Source: Lactuca virosa (lineage: Eukaryota; Streptophyta; Magnoliopsida; Asterales; Asteraceae). Taken from it: DNA of 64,000 nt. The DNA is taken from positions 84,719,908 through 84,783,907 of the forward strand of contig CAKMRJ010004445.1 in assembly GCA_928212115.1 (NCBI GenBank), in the 5' to 3' direction. The notes below the pieces were generated by a model. That model worked only from the letters and a program-made list of their open reading frames with translations, was not told the DNA's origin and ran no database searches. The translations under genes and the position numbers were made by a program. This document shows, piece by piece, positions 34,734 to 46,654 of the stretch. The stretch's first letter is position 1, and every line of letters begins with the position of its first letter.

Positions 34734-35192
34734 GACGCCTATGCGAGAAAGGAGGTAAGAGGCATGTAATGTATATTGTACTAGAGCAACATAAAAGAAA
34801 TTTCATATAGTACTTTAATTGTTAGGTTCAGTTCCTAAAGCATTTCTCGTTGGGATGTTGTTAGGTTATGAGGCTTGTTGCCCACTACGGTCATCCCCGG
34901 ACATACGTTAGTCATTTCTCGGATAAATATTGTTGATCAGGCTATATCCCTCCCATACTTGATTACATATCTCGGGGCATCCCCGCAGTGTGCAACTCAC
35001 CTATTTTTATTTTTATGTTCTAGTCACAAAACTACACAAACAAATATGCACACACTTATACTCTTAATGTGGATTATTTTTATTTCCAAAAGTGTACTTG
35101 TATGAAAAGTTTACATCATAGGGTTTGTCCCAAATGTGTTGATAGTTTGTATATCTTATGTGGTTCGATATACTTAGTTCACTATAAACGAA
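34734..35192. other. Gypsy D leader next to the primer-binding site
   Basis: This untranslated sequence lies between the primer-binding site and the extra frame. I see nothing coding in it. Confidence 0.6.
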
Positions 35193-35204
35193 GCTCTGAT
35201 ACCA
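35193..35204 (-). promoter_or_regulatory. Primer-binding site of Gypsy D (tRNA-iMet type)
   Basis: On the minus strand it reads TGGTATCAGAGC, an exact match to the standard initiator tRNA-Met complement, three bases from the 5' LTR. Confidence 0.92.
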
Positions 35205-35207
35205 ATC

Positions 35208-37763
35208 TGTCACACCCCGGACCACGAATGGCGGAAACGTCTGAGGGTGGCTGACTTCATGCGTTGTATCATGACAACGAATGCAATAGTGATCACAGTA
35301 CATACAACCATTAATATATATAATCGAAAAAGTTACATAATATTCAATCATTACATGTTTCGAAATCGATTACAATATGAATAAAAAAATGATTTGTTGA
35401 ACACCAAAGCGTTCCATCCTCAAAAGCCTGCGGTTATCTTATCTCATTGATTTCCTGAGAATACAAGTAGTTTTGAAAGAGTGTCAACAATAAAGTTGGT
35501 GAGTGCATAAGCTTTTGGATGTAGCATTTGAAAACCTTTGTTTGAATATGCGTTGTATATTCAAGAAAAAAAAATCCAAGGTTTTTCTTATAAAAATGAT
35601 GCGCAGTCTCAAATTCTAGGACTGCGGTGTATAAGTACATTTTCATACTTATAAAAGTACAAGTGGTTTTAAATCGACATAAAAACCCATGTTAAGTGAT
35701 TAATTCCCGTAAAATTTATGTTTCGTTAACTCTCTATGTGAGTCGCTATAACCATGCTTAAGACTTAGTAGGCCTGCTGCGACGTTCTTCGGACGTCGGA
35801 ATGTTATGACATTTGTCATCCCTGGCCTACCGGCCGATATGCTGCAAGCAACTTGGATTCGGGGCGTCACTCCCGATATAGATCTATATACAACTATCAC
35901 GCTCTCCCTACAAGAGACTCTGGTTATAACTATCAGGATTTTACCCGCACTCTTAAGAGTGCAATGAAGAAATGTCTCCCAATTTACGTTAACGAGTTTA
36001 CGTGTAGTGTGTATGCAAAAACCATGTATCCGTAGTGTCATTTGTATCCATTCTTGCATTGTATCCGTAGTGTAGAAATCCATAAACTATACCTATTATA
36101 GTTTATCATGTATGTTTGTAATGGTTGGAAAAAGAACCCTTTCATGAATGTCAAATAATGTATTGTGATGTTTATCAATTCAGTAAATGCATTTAACACA
36201 TAGTAAACCATATAGCTCTACACCTTGCTCAACGTGTTACAAAGTGTTCGTAAGTTGGAAGTTGTCAAATAAATCTTAATGATTATTTTAAGATTGTAGC
36301 TTGTATTCTCCCCCAATAAAACTTGATAAAAAGTGAAAATGTAGGGGTATGAACTCACCTTATGTGATTCTTTGGGATTTAACGTGAAAGAAGAGAAGTT
36401 TCCGAGTTGACACTGCTGGGAGAAGGAAAAGCTTGAAGGTTAGAGGTCCCTAATACAATAATGGCGGCATTGTATCAGGTTTCTGTAATTTGAGCGATGA
36501 AAAGTGGAGTATTCATGAGTGGAAAAAGGAAGACTTACCAAGCACGAAGTAAAAACTTGAGAATTTCCTGGAGATCGTCGAGTTTTAGAAAGAAAAATCG
36601 GAGGGAGAAGAAGGTGTGTTTTGAAGGATATTAATGGGGTTTTATAGGTAAAGATTAAAGTCCTAATGAGTGGATTTGGGCAGGTAAATCAGATGGAGTG
36701 TTGGGGAAAAGATTTTGATTACATTAAGTACCATCGAAATTGTGCCCTACAATAATTACAGAGTGGTTATGGGGATTAGGTTGTGTCATAACTTTATGGG
36801 GAAAGTCAACCGTCCCTTGAGAAATATCTTGTACAAAAGATATGGTTTTTAACTAGGGTTTTTCCCCAAGGACGTAAATACAATGATGGGTTTTTGATGT
36901 CGATATCGTGATCTGAGATTTGGAAAAGTCTGTTCAGAGTCGGGGACGTTTATCCGGGGTTGTTTAACAATCCGGAGTCATTCATGAGTCCGAGGTCACT
37001 CATGAATCTGGGGTCACCTATAGAAACAGAGTGGCCTTGGTCTTCCAGGGCCGCGACGCTCGTGACTATGGATCCTTACAAGTGCATTGGTTCCGGATGG
37101 GGTTTCCAAGAGTTAAGGGCGTTCCGGACTTAGGGGTCCTTCTTGAGTGGTTATACTTAGGTTTTTGAGGTTGAGGTGAATTGCGGTAGGATTATGAGTT
37201 CATGAGACTTAGGATCGAAAGTAAGTTCAGGACCGAAGATGAATCTTGAGCCGCAGTAGCCCGGACCATAAGGGGTTTCGGTCCACGAGTGACTCCGGAC
37301 CGAAGGTAGGTTCGGTCCACAGGCGGTTTCGGTTCCTTTGTTGTTTTTCATGAGATTTTCCCGTTTCGAGTAATTTTTGACTACGCTATGGAGTTGGGTG
37401 CCCCCAGAGCTTGATAAAAGATAAGAGATTTAAAGAGACTTTATAAGGATCATTATTAGTGTTTAGCCTTGTATCGCGGGGTTGGGACTCCCCGTTATGA
37501 TTCGTTACAGTTGCTACACACCCCCGAAGGATGTGTAATAGTGTTTTTCATCGAGTTGTTCCAATAACTCGCCCTACTAGTGTTTGATATTCCCGAATGT
37601 TAAATTTTTAAGTGATCCTTTGTATTGACATACCGTGTTTGTACATTAGTGATTATGAAAGAAAATTTCCCCTAGATAATTACATATCGGATTTTCTGTC
37701 TTTTGACTCGTTGACTTTATCTGACTTGACTTTGACTTTGACCCGCGGTTGATGGTTGTCACA
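35208..37763 (-). repeat. 5' LTR of Gypsy D
   Basis: This longer LTR (2556 bp) keeps the two segments missing from the partner (about 35665-35768 and 36310-36371). It contains the TCCGGACCGAAGGTAGG-like inverted phrases near 37295-37320 and an ACTCATGAATCTGGGGTCAC-type repeat near 36975-37020. Confidence 0.92.
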
Positions 37764-37790
37764 CATTGGCAGTTATAGTTATTAGACTTA

Positions 37791-37804
37791 TCCAAGTGGA
37801 AGAC
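37791..37804 (+). promoter_or_regulatory. Polypurine tract of Copia B
   Basis: TCCAAGTGGAAGAC stands directly before the 3' LTR. The degenerate element has TCCAAGTGGGAGAC, and Copia C has the same with AGTAGG. Confidence 0.8.
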
Positions 37805-38565
37805 TGTTGGATTTGGTGTCTAAGCCCATAACTATATCTTGTATGTACTTGACCCGATAGTAGCATGGTCCTTTTGGGTTGCTTTCACCAGTGCAATTTC
37901 ATAGGATGGACTTTTGAGAATAAGATTATTGGCGATTTATTAATATATTATAAGTATAATATATTAATTGAGAAATCATACTATTTAATTAGTATTGGTC
38001 AAGAATTAATTTGGAATTAATTTTGTGATCAAAAGTGACTAATTAAATCTAAGGGGTTGATTATGTATATCTTCCATTATTATAGTGTGGGCCAAAGATC
38101 CTTTAGGGTGGGCTAAATGGTTCACGGATAGTCCATGGAGCTTTAACCCATGGAGCCTAAGGGAGACGGAAAGACATGGCACATTAGGCTTACATGGATA
38201 AAACCCTAGAGTTTGCATACACTATAACCCCCCCCCCCCCGCCCTTGGTGTCAAAATCGGCTAAACCTACATACACAAGAGTGAGAACCGATTTTGGAGC
38301 TACAAGTCTTATTCTCTTAAGCCTCATTTGCATACTGGTGTTTGTAACACATTAGAGCCACAACACTTGGGGTGCTAAGCTTCCAAAGGTCAAGAACTAC
38401 ACAAGAAGTAAGTTATCTAACTAGTTGTTACTTTGAATTTGTATACTACTTAAGTTATATGCTTTGGAAATATGAAAATGCATGTATAATTAGAGAAAAC
38501 TAAGATCCAAAGCATCTAGGGTTGCATGTGCACCATAGGAGTGTTATAGTGCTTAAAACCCAACA
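37805..38565 (+). repeat. 3' LTR of Copia B
   Basis: This 761-bp LTR runs TGTTGG to CCCAACA. The TATA region has decayed into a run of about 12 C (38227-38240), where the 5' copy has ATAAAACCCCCCC. Confidence 0.92.
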
Positions 38566-39243
38566 AGGTTGTAGAGTCGTTTCACTGCGTGTGCAAGGGG
38601 TAGCCTTTGGATGTTCAACTATTAGGTCGGGAGCTAACCTGGTGCTCAGTGTTGGAGGGGACAATTGAGAGAAAGCTGGGGCTTATAATTATTGACGTCA
38701 AAAGATCGTTCGGAACGGGCGTGATCGTTTTTCTTGTGTTTGAGGACATAGTATTGAGGATCATTATCAGATGGGTTTTGAGAAGCAGTACAGATGATGG
38801 GTCTCTGGTGAGATGTGACCCTTCCGTTACTTTTGAGCTTTGATCTGGATCGATTAGTATGGCCGACATGAGTGGTCAGCAACAAATTATTAGTCAACGA
38901 CTTGTTCCCATCAGTCGCAACAAGTTAGCCAGAGTTGGAAGTGTGTTATCAGGATCTGTTATTCGATGAGCGATTAACACGATGATATTTTGCGGGGGCG
39001 GTCTGTCAAGGAGACAGACCACTAGAGTTTCCAGGTTCTGGAGAGTCAGAACTGGTACCGCAACAGCATAGGGGTCCGTCCTTCTTCGGGATTGGGAGTT
39101 TCTGTTTGGGTTCGGGTGTATTGGGAAGGAGATTGTTGTATGATATGAGATTTTTCGGTGGTGCTCCTCGGATTTTTGGTTTCGATCTACGTGTTGTTAA
39201 GGAGCAATTTCGACGGCAAAATCTAATTCAAGTGGGGGAGAAT
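38566..39243 (+). mobile_element. Outer Gypsy element, internal remnant (right piece)
   Basis: This is non-coding 3' internal sequence ending in the polypurine tract AGTGGGGGAGAAT (39231-39243), directly followed by an LTR start. Short frames here (for example 38607-38843) match no family I know. With 15433-15982 it forms the target that received Copia B. Confidence 0.65.
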
Positions 39244-39719
39244 TGTATCGCCCTGAATCCTAGATATGAAACTTGAGAGTTATAATGCACAATATAGGAC
39301 CTACTCGTTGATTTGGATGGTCCCGATTCGTCGTGTAGGAGCTGAGCTGGCCGTGCGGGATAGGAGGCCTACTCGTCGAGTGGAGGGGTTGGTGCAACAT
39401 CCCAAAAATCAAGACCAAAAAATTCTTTTAAAAACATTACTAATCCATAGCATTAACTCATACAAACATACTAAAAGGGGTTATATGACAAATCAGAGTA
39501 TCTTTTCCAAAACACTTATTCATTTTATCAGAGTAAACATCCCAGGCTAAACTTCTTGGTGTGTGCCATGCGATCATCCCGAGCTCTTCATTCCGCTATC
39601 GGAAATACCTGAAACCAAAACTGAAAACCGTAAGCACGAAGCTTAGTGAGTTCCCCAACCTACCACATACCATACATATCTAGTGATCCATACATGTCAT
39701 ACATAATTCTGAGCACATA

Positions 39720-40480
39720 ACCACATACTGGGCCCCCGCCCGCTGCATTGGGCCTCGCCCGCCATCGGACCCCGTCCGTCATCAGGCCCCGCCTGGTATC
39801 GGTCCCACCTGGCATCGAGCCCCGCTCGGTATACAGATCTGTTTCCTTTAGGCCCCGCCTGTCTCTAGGCCTCGCCCGCCATACACATACATACGATTAA
39901 ATAACATACTGAAACATACATAAACATTCCCTAACCATACCCTGCTCTAAGGCCTCGCCTAACTTAGGCCCCGCCCCTGGTCTTCTACTGAAGTAGTGGA
40001 ACCCCGTCCACACTCCTACTAGTAGTGAGATACGGGCCCTCGCCCACACTCACATCCTTCCTATCACAGGCCTCGCCCCTGTTCCGCTAATATCGAGATA
40101 TGGAACCCCATCCATACTCAGCTGGTGATGAGATACGGGACCTCGCCCACACTCACCTCCCTACCAGGCACATACAAGTATCACGAAGACAACGAGTATA
40201 ATCTAACGCACTATATAAGAATCTTCCTCAGGAATACCCCGGCATCGGACCCCCGGCCCGGAAATATACTATTATCTAACGTACTTCGGGCTTACCCCAA
40301 CATCGGACCCTCGGTCCGGATCCTATCATACTGACACATGCAAGAATCACAAAGACCTCTATCATCCTAACATTCCTCGGGCCTCGCCCGACATCAGGTC
40401 GTAACCCGGAACATATATCAGTAAGTGCCTAGGGCTAACCCCCGGGTCTTCCTTCTATACATAAGCATAATCATGAACAT
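39720..40480. repeat. GC-rich degenerate array of GGCCCCGCCYG-like units
   Basis: Phrases such as CATCGGACCCCGTCCG, CATCAGGCCCCGCCTG and GGCCTCGCCCGCC recur every 15-25 bp in an otherwise AT-rich region. They fall into two blocks. Later copies (GATACGGGCCCTCGCCCACA) are longer. It is an LTR-internal repeat with no coding sign. Confidence 0.75.
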
Positions 40481-40735
40481 GAACATAATAGGCCGACATT
40501 GTGGCCGTAGACCCATGCACACAGTGAGGAGACTCACCTCGTATTGCTGAAACTGCTGATAACCCTCTGGCTGCTATCCAACAACTCTCCGAACTACTGC
40601 TCCTCTAGCTCCCCGAGCTACCAATACCAAATAATAGTAATACTTAGCCTAACTGTCCTCAAGAAGTCAACTAAGTCAACTCTGGTCAAAGTCCTTCTCA
40701 AGGTGAAAGTCTTGGTCAAAGTCAACCTTCCAGTT

Positions 40736-41880
40736 GACTCGACTCGTCGAGTTGTTCTGCCAACTTGCCGAGTCCATGCTCCTCAAGTCCCAAAACAACC
40801 CCGACTCCACTCATCGAGTCTAGCGAGAACTCGACGAGTTCTCCTTCATCTAACACTTCGAGACTATCTTCAACCGACTCGTCGAGTTCATCCTTGAACT
40901 CGTCGAGTTCATCATCATCGTATGAATATCTAGGCCATGACTCGCCGAGTTGTATGAACAACTCGTCGAGTCCATTTCATAACTAAGAAGATTGCTTTGG
41001 ACTCGCCAAGTTCCTCTTCGAACTCGTCGAGTACCATGATCTTCATGTCCATTACGGACCCAGACTGGTTGAATCCTTTACTAACTCCACTCACTGATCC
41101 GAATCAAAAACAGAAGGGTTTGGGTTTGCGACCCGACTCGCCGAGTCCATGAACCGACACGCCGAGTCCACCTTGTGACATCTCTATTCTGTCGATTACA
41201 GTCCATTCCAACACCTTCAACTCATAGATCTAGACTTTTAATGTTAGCATTGCACGTAAAGTTGCTAACTTTACGTGCATGCAAGGTGCTATGGAGCTAA
41301 AACTCTTAATCCAAGCTAAAATGAAGGTCTAGGACATGCAATGGAGCCATAGCTGGATAAAGCTACCCACTCAGAGCTCCTCAAGCTCAGAAATGCCCAG
41401 ATCTGAAGTCCTTTTCGTCGTCAAAGGCTCAATACTCAGATTGGCCTTGGAAATGGCCCAAAAGTGGGAAAATACAACCTAGAAAGGGAATCTAGATGAT
41501 TAACAGCCAAGGTATAAGCTTTATATGTTCAAATGATCTGCAATGCTACCCCAACTCTGGATCTATGGCTTCTTCTTGCACCACCAAGGTCCTTCTTCCT
41601 TCTTCAAGCTTCAATTCACTCTCAAGGCAAGAACTAGTTCAACAATGGAGTTTGGTGGCTAGGGTTTCTAGTTATGGACTAGAGAGGTTGGAAATGAAAC
41701 CCTAGGGAGGAGAATAGGATGCTTAAATAGGGCACCAAGTCCCGAAATTAGGGTTTCCAAACCCAGACCAAACTCGTCGAGTCAACTTGCCGACTCGCAG
41801 AGTCGGTCACTTAATCTACGACACGGAACACGCTCCGACTCGTCGAGTTCCTCCTTAGACTCGACGAGTTGACCCCTTTG
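40736..41880. repeat. ACTCGNCGAGT palindrome array in the solo LTR
   Basis: About 15 copies or near-copies of the 11-bp palindrome are present, often in pairs written GACTCGTCGAGTTC then AACTCGTCGAGTTC with a spacer of about 7-10 bp (for example 40880-40912). The central base varies and the arms are conserved. Copies are in both orientations, as expected for a palindrome. Confidence 0.85.
41252..41278. other. Perfect 12-bp hairpin in the solo LTR
   Basis: GCACGTAAAGTT, loop GCT, then AACTTTACGTGC. A related stem (GTAAAGCT, loop TGC, AGCTTTAC) is in the outer LTR near 50411-50429. The shared position in two LTR families suggests a kept structure. Confidence 0.8.
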
Positions 41881-42004
41881 ACTAAGGTTTTTTCTTTCCT
41901 TTCCGGGTCTTCTGGATTCTGGGTGTTACAGTTGGACTCGACGAGTTGAGTATGTGTATTGAAACCCTAATTTTTAGGGTTTGTGTCCTATTTAAAGGAC
42001 CTAA

Positions 42005-42773
42005 TGTTGGGTTTTTAGCAAACTAACACTCCTAAGGTGTTCATGCAACCCTAGAAACCTTGGATCTATGCTTGTCTAAAATACATGCAAAATAATTTTC
42101 CAAGGTCCATAACCTATCTAGCATGCAAGGGGTACTTTTAATCATAAAAGATACTAGAAGAATTACTTACCTTTAGTAGTGAGTTGGTTCATTAGAAGTT
42201 TGAGAGCCTAGCACCAATAATGTGAATGCCTCAAATGGAAATCACAAATCACCACAAACTTGGAAAACTTATGAGAGACTATACTAACACTCTAGAAATC
42301 GGCCACTCTTATGCACACACACATAGTGTTTTTTCAAGCACCACAAGCCTCTTTATATAGTGTAGATGATGAGGGTTATGAACCATGCAAACCCTAATAA
42401 CCCATTTCTTTTCCTTTTCCAAGGATCCATGGGTTAAAAGCTCTATGGATCATCCATGGACTCCCATGCAAGCTTAGCCCATTTCCTGATGAGTATTAGC
42501 CCACACTATATAAATATAATAGCCCATTATTTAATTAGTCACCTTTTGATCACTAAATTAATTCATAATTAATTTAAGATCAATACTAATTAAATAATAC
42601 AATTTCATATATTAATATATTATAACTTATAATATATTAATAACTCACAAATATACTATTCTCATAATATTATCCATATAAATAGTTCGGATGAAGTGCA
42701 ACCCAAATGGACCATGCCGGGTCGGGTCAAGTAAATACCAAATAAGTTATGGACTTAGACACCTTATCCAACA
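42005..42773 (-). repeat. 3' LTR of Copia C
   Basis: The 769-bp LTR reads TGTTGGATAAGG on the minus strand and ends CCCAACA. The purine tract ATCCAAGTAGGAGAC (minus strand, 42774-42788) adjoins it. A TATATAAAG box lies near 42352-42361. Confidence 0.92.
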
Positions 42774-42788
42774 GTCTCCTACTTGGAT

Positions 42789-43612
42789 AAGTCTGATAAC
42801 TATATTTGCCTATATAGCTTCACGAACCAACCGGCAATCGTAGCTCTCGAAAACTCTGTTGAACTATGAAGCACCATTTTAGATAAGTGATCATATAATC
42901 CTCTACTCTCATGATATCAACCGGACAAATACATGGAACAATGTCCTACTTATTGTCCAACAGTTTGTTTCCCGATTTCCGATTTGTTTGACAAAGAACT
43001 TAATCGAACACATCAATTTAGTTCTGACCGGGCCCGGTACATAGGTCAAAACAAAATCATCGAGGGGCCCAGATATCACTTCTAATCCAAGAAGGAACAG
43101 ATAAACTTCAACTCATATGCTTGTTCTACTACTTGTTGAATTGTACACAAAGGCACGTTTTATAACATCAAGTTACTGATGCGTTTTCGCAATCAATGCA
43201 CAACCAACTCATAGGCAACAACTCATATCTCTAGGTTTGAAGACTTATATGATATTACCGTCTTACGATCACTCGAGATAAATTCCATGAAGTGATACAA
43301 GTGAGCGTGGGTTTATTCCAATACTCATAACTTATAAGCACTCATGAATGTTGTAGCAACCATTGCTATGGCTAAACACCTTTAGTCATCTACAATCCCA
43401 ATTCATGACAGTCTTGATTCATACCAACTCCCGACATATGACCGACTGTGGAAAAATTTGAATAAATTTATTATTCTGGAAGTCAAAACATGCAAAAACT
43501 AAAACAATAGTAAATAATTGACAATGATAGTAACACCTTACTCATAAATAAATAACAAGTTTTACTCATCATCAAACGTCAATTACATTTTACAAGTTTC
43601 AGTAATAACTAT
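42789..43612 (-). other. 3' untranslated internal part of Copia C
   Basis: This non-coding stretch matches the equivalent parts of Copia B and of the degenerate element at 13.1-13.9 kb. I see no gene. Confidence 0.75.
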
Positions 43613-45171
43613 CTAATCTGTAAAACTAATATCGTCCCTCAGCCCGATGCGCCTCGCATGCTGCAAATGCCTAACCCTCGTCAGTCCCTTCGTAAGGGGG
43701 TCTGCAGGGTTCTCATCCGACGATACTCTCTTTGCCACGAGGAGTCCTTCTTCTATCTTGTGTCTTATGAAGTGATATTTTCTGTCAATGTGTCGGGATC
43801 TGCCATGATCTCTTGGTTCCTTGGCTAAGGCAACCACACTATTACTGTCACAGAAAATCTCCATAGGCTCCTTAATAGCTGGTACAACTCCAAGATCTCC
43901 GATCAAGTTCTTCAGCCATATCGCCTCCTTTGCCGCTTCACTCGTTGCTATGTACTCTGATTCACAAGTCCAATCAGCTACTGTCTCCTGCTTGGAACTC
44001 TTCCAAGTGATTGCCCTCCATTTAGGGTAAAGACCCAGCCCGACTGAGAGTGGAAGTTATCCCTATCAGTCTGAAAACTAGCATCACTATACCCTACTAC
44101 TCTGAAGTCATCACTCCCACCAAGGGTAAGGATCCAATCCTTAGTCCTCTGTGGGTACTTGAGAATATTCTTTATCGCAGTCCAATGAGCCTTGTCAGGG
44201 TTCCCCTGATATCTGCTGACCATGCTCAAAGCGAAGGCCACATCAGGACGGGTACAAGTCATAGCATACATGATCGAGCCAACAGCGGAAGCATAAGGTA
44301 ATCGACTCATCTCAGCTATCTCAGCCTCTGTACTCGGGCTCTGAGCCTTGCTCAGTTTAGCATTGCTTTGGATCGGTAATTCTCCTTTCTTGGAATTCTG
44401 CATGTTGAACCTTTTCAACACTTTATCCAGGTAGATACTCTGACTAAGTCCAATTAGTCTTTTACTCATTTCTCTTAATATCCTTATCCCTAGGATATAG
44501 GCAGCTTCTCCAAGGTCCTTCATAGCAAAGCACTTCCCAAGCCAGGATTTAACCTCCTGCAAGGTTGGGACGTCATTTCCTATGAGTAGTATGTCATCTA
44601 CATACAACACCAAAAAGTTAACTATGCTCCCACTAGCTCTGACATACACGCAAGACTCATCTTCACTTCTCGAGAAGCCAAACTCTTTGACCTTCTCATC
44701 GAAACAAAGATTCCAGCTTCGAGATGCTTGTTTCAATCCATAAATGGATTTCTCAAGCTTGCACACTCTATTGGGGTACTCTGCACTGACAAAACCCTCT
44801 GGCTGATTCATGTAAACATCCTCAGCCAACTTTCCGTTAAGGAAAGCGGTTTTGACATCCATTTGCCATATATAATAATCATGAAATGCAGCAATGGCTA
44901 GCATAACCCTAATAGACTTAATCTTTGCTACTGGTGAAAAGGTTTCATCATAATCAATACCCTGAGTTTGAGTAAAACCCTTCGCGTCCAGTCGCGCTTT
45001 ATAAGTGTGCACCTTCCTATCCATGTCGTTCTTCTTCTTGAAGATCCATTTGCACCCGACTGTCTTACGGACTGGTACATTGTCAACCAAGTTCCAAACT
45101 TGATTGTCATACATGGACTGTATCTTACTGTCCATAGCCTCCTTCCATTTAACAGACTCCGGGCCTGCCAT
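43613..45171 (-). pseudogene. Copia C reverse transcriptase and RNase H
   Basis: The main frame (45171-43978) begins MAGPESVKWKEAMDSKIQ. It carries KARLDAKGFTQTQGIDYDET, WQMDVKTAFLNG, SIYGLKQASRSWN, catalytic YVDDILLIGND, RPDVAFALSMVSRYQG and YSDASFQTDRD. A frameshift near 43978 (GWVFTLNGGQ...) breaks RNase H. The last part (43906-43613) reads IFCDSNSVVALAKEPRDHGR and ends HARRIGLRDDISFTD. Nearly all RT residues are intact, and this frame is the best reference for the interrupted RT of Copia B. Confidence 0.88.
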
Positions 45172-45187
45172 GGATTCCTTAAAACTG

Positions 45188-45781
45188 TTAGGTTACATCC
45201 AGATTTACCAGTGTACTATCACTGATAAATGTATCACCTTCCGTAGTAATATGAAATCCATAATAAAACTCAGGTATGTTCCTAACCCTTGTGGAACGCC
45301 TCGGAGGTACAGACTCGTCAGTCGAGTCAACAGGAGTTTCCTCCTTAGGTTGATTGCTAGTGTCTGAGGTTCCTTCACCAATTGACTCTTGAATTTCTTC
45401 AAGGTCGATTTGCCTCCCACTGTCTCCTTGGCTTATAAATTCTCTCTCTCGAAAGACCCCTCTCCTTGCCACAAAGACAACATTCTCACTGGGTCTATAG
45501 AAGAGGTAACCAAAGGATTTTTGTGGGTAGCCGATGAAAATACACCTTTCACTTCTAGGTTCGAGCTTATCATGAGTCTCGCGCCTCACGAAAGCCTCGC
45601 AACCCCAAATCTTGATTTGGTCCAAATTGGGAACTTTCCCAGTCCACATCTCATGAGGTGTTTTGGCAACCTTCTTTGTAGGGACTAGATTAAGGATGTG
45701 GGCGGCAGTCTCTAAGGCATACCCCCAAAAAGAGATTGGTAGCGAAGCTCGACTCATCATAGAGCGAACCATGTCCAACAA
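45188..45781 (-). pseudogene. Copia C integrase C-terminal part and linker
   Basis: The frame resumes after a stop at the catalytic Glu position. It has SLPISFWGYALETAAHILNL, KVWGCEAF-type text, ERCIFIGYPQKSFGYLFYRP and an acidic linker up to RRSTRVRNIPEFYYGF. YPQKSFGYLF shows the Gln that is a stop in Copia B. Confidence 0.85.
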
Positions 45782-46633
45782 GGTTCGATTACGCCTCTAA
45801 GCCACACCATTCAGTTGTGGTGTCCTGGGAGGTGTCAATGGTGAGACAATCCCACACTCCTTAAGATAGTCGAGGAACTCAGTGCTAAGATACTCACCAC
45901 CTCGATCGGATTGAAGCATCTTAATGTTCCTGCCCAATTGATTTTCTACTTCCTGTTTAAACTCTTTAAACCTTTCAAAAGTTTCTGACTTATGTTTGAT
46001 TAAGTAGACATAACCATATCTACTGAAATCATCAATAAAAGTCACATAATAGCGATTGGCATCCCTTGTGGCGGTTTTGAATGGTCCACATACATCAGTA
46101 TGTATAAGTTCCAACAAACCCTCACCCCTTGCACAAGTACCAGTGAAGGGTGATTTTGTCATTTTTCCAAGTAGACAAGATTCACAACTATCATCCGACT
46201 TAAGGTCGAACGACTCCAAGACTCCATCCTTTTGGAGCTGTCCTATGCGTTTCTTGCTTACATGTCCAAGACGACAATCCCACAATGATGCTTTATCCAA
46301 GCTAGTAGAAGAATCAATACACAGTACATTATTTCCTAAATTATCTACAACCGATACAGCTTCATACACGCCATCACAAGGTAATGCTTTAAAATAAAGA
46401 ACATTATTAAAGAAAGCATTAATACTACCAACTTGATTATCAAAAGAAAAGGTAAAACCTTGTTTGTACAAAGCATGAAAGGAAATAATATTCCTCTCCA
46501 TTTCTGACGAGTACACACATTTATTCAAATCTAACTTTAACCCACTATCTAGCAACAAAGTATAAACTCCAATCTTGGTAACAGGTGAAATCTTCCTATT
46601 CCACATGATTAAGTTTATCTTCCCGTGCTCCAC
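45782..46633 (-). pseudogene. Copia C integrase N-terminal and core
   Basis: The frame opens MEHGKINLIMWNRKISPVTK, includes the HHCC region (LWDCRLGHV, CESCLLGK) and the core with HTDVCGPF and FIDDFSRYGYVY. It ends SPLTPPRTPQLNGVA followed by TAG, so the third catalytic residue (Glu in NGVAERRN) is itself the stop. LWDCRLGHV has Asp where His is usual (LWHCRLGH), so a zinc ligand is lost too. Confidence 0.87.
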
Positions 46634-46654
46634 ATCCTCACTTCTTCTTAGGCC

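Larger units (their letters stand above)
26441..37763 (-). mobile_element. Gypsy D: full-length Ty3/Gypsy chromovirus (Tekay-like)
   Basis: The LTRs are 26441-28831 (3', 2391 bp) and 35208-37763 (5', 2556 bp), flanked by the exact duplication CATTG (26436-26440 and 37764-37768). On the minus strand the order is primer-binding site, an extra reading frame, gag, protease, RT-RNase H, integrase and a C-terminal chromodomain-like end, then a polypurine tract. That order and the chromodomain put it in the chromoviruses. The Tekay/Del assignment is my judgement from the Gag and RT text. Many frameshifts and lost catalytic residues show it is inactive. Confidence 0.92.
15983..38565 (+). mobile_element. 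Copia B: full-length Ty1/Copia retrotransposon with two nested insertions
   Basis: The LTRs are 15983-16734 and 37805-38565, flanked by AGGCT (15978-15982) and AGGTT (38566-38570), a 4/5 match. In order it has a tRNA-iMet primer-binding site, a leader, gag, protease remnant, integrase, reverse transcriptase, RNase H, a long 3' untranslated part and a polypurine tract. A Harbinger transposon (20899-24777) and Gypsy D (26441-37763) interrupt it. Without them it is about 7.4 kb, similar to Copia C (7.9 kb). Stops and frameshifts in pol show that it is dead. Confidence 0.9.
39393..41930 (-). mobile_element. Solo LTR, Ty3/Gypsy, in the outer LTR
   Basis: The LTR reads TGCAACATCCCAAAAATC at the left and GGATTCTGGGTGTTACA at the right, and is 2538 bp long. 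The exact duplication GTTGG is at 39388-39392 and 41931-41935. Orientation is minus because the typical start is TGTAACACCCAGAATCC. There is no internal region, so this is a solo LTR. It is rich in ACTCGTCGAGT palindromes (40736-41880), has a GC-rich array (39720-40480) and a strong hairpin (41252-41278). Confidence 0.9.

Noticed and set aside
34502..34735. Plus-strand leucine- and arginine-rich frame
   Set aside because: It is the antisense shadow of the acidic minus-strand frame. GAG/GAA runs read backwards as CTC/TTC.
26441..35207. Gypsy D as an endogenous retrovirus with envelope
   Set aside because: No frame with a signal peptide and membrane span lies after integrase. The 3' LTR follows within about 60 bases of the chromodomain stop.
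38607..38843. 78-codon frame in the outer Gypsy remnant
   Set aside because: It matches no Gypsy domain I know and is close to the length expected by chance.
40544..40986. Serine-rich and valine-rich frames in the solo LTR
   Set aside because: They are translations of the ACTCGNCGAGT palindrome array.
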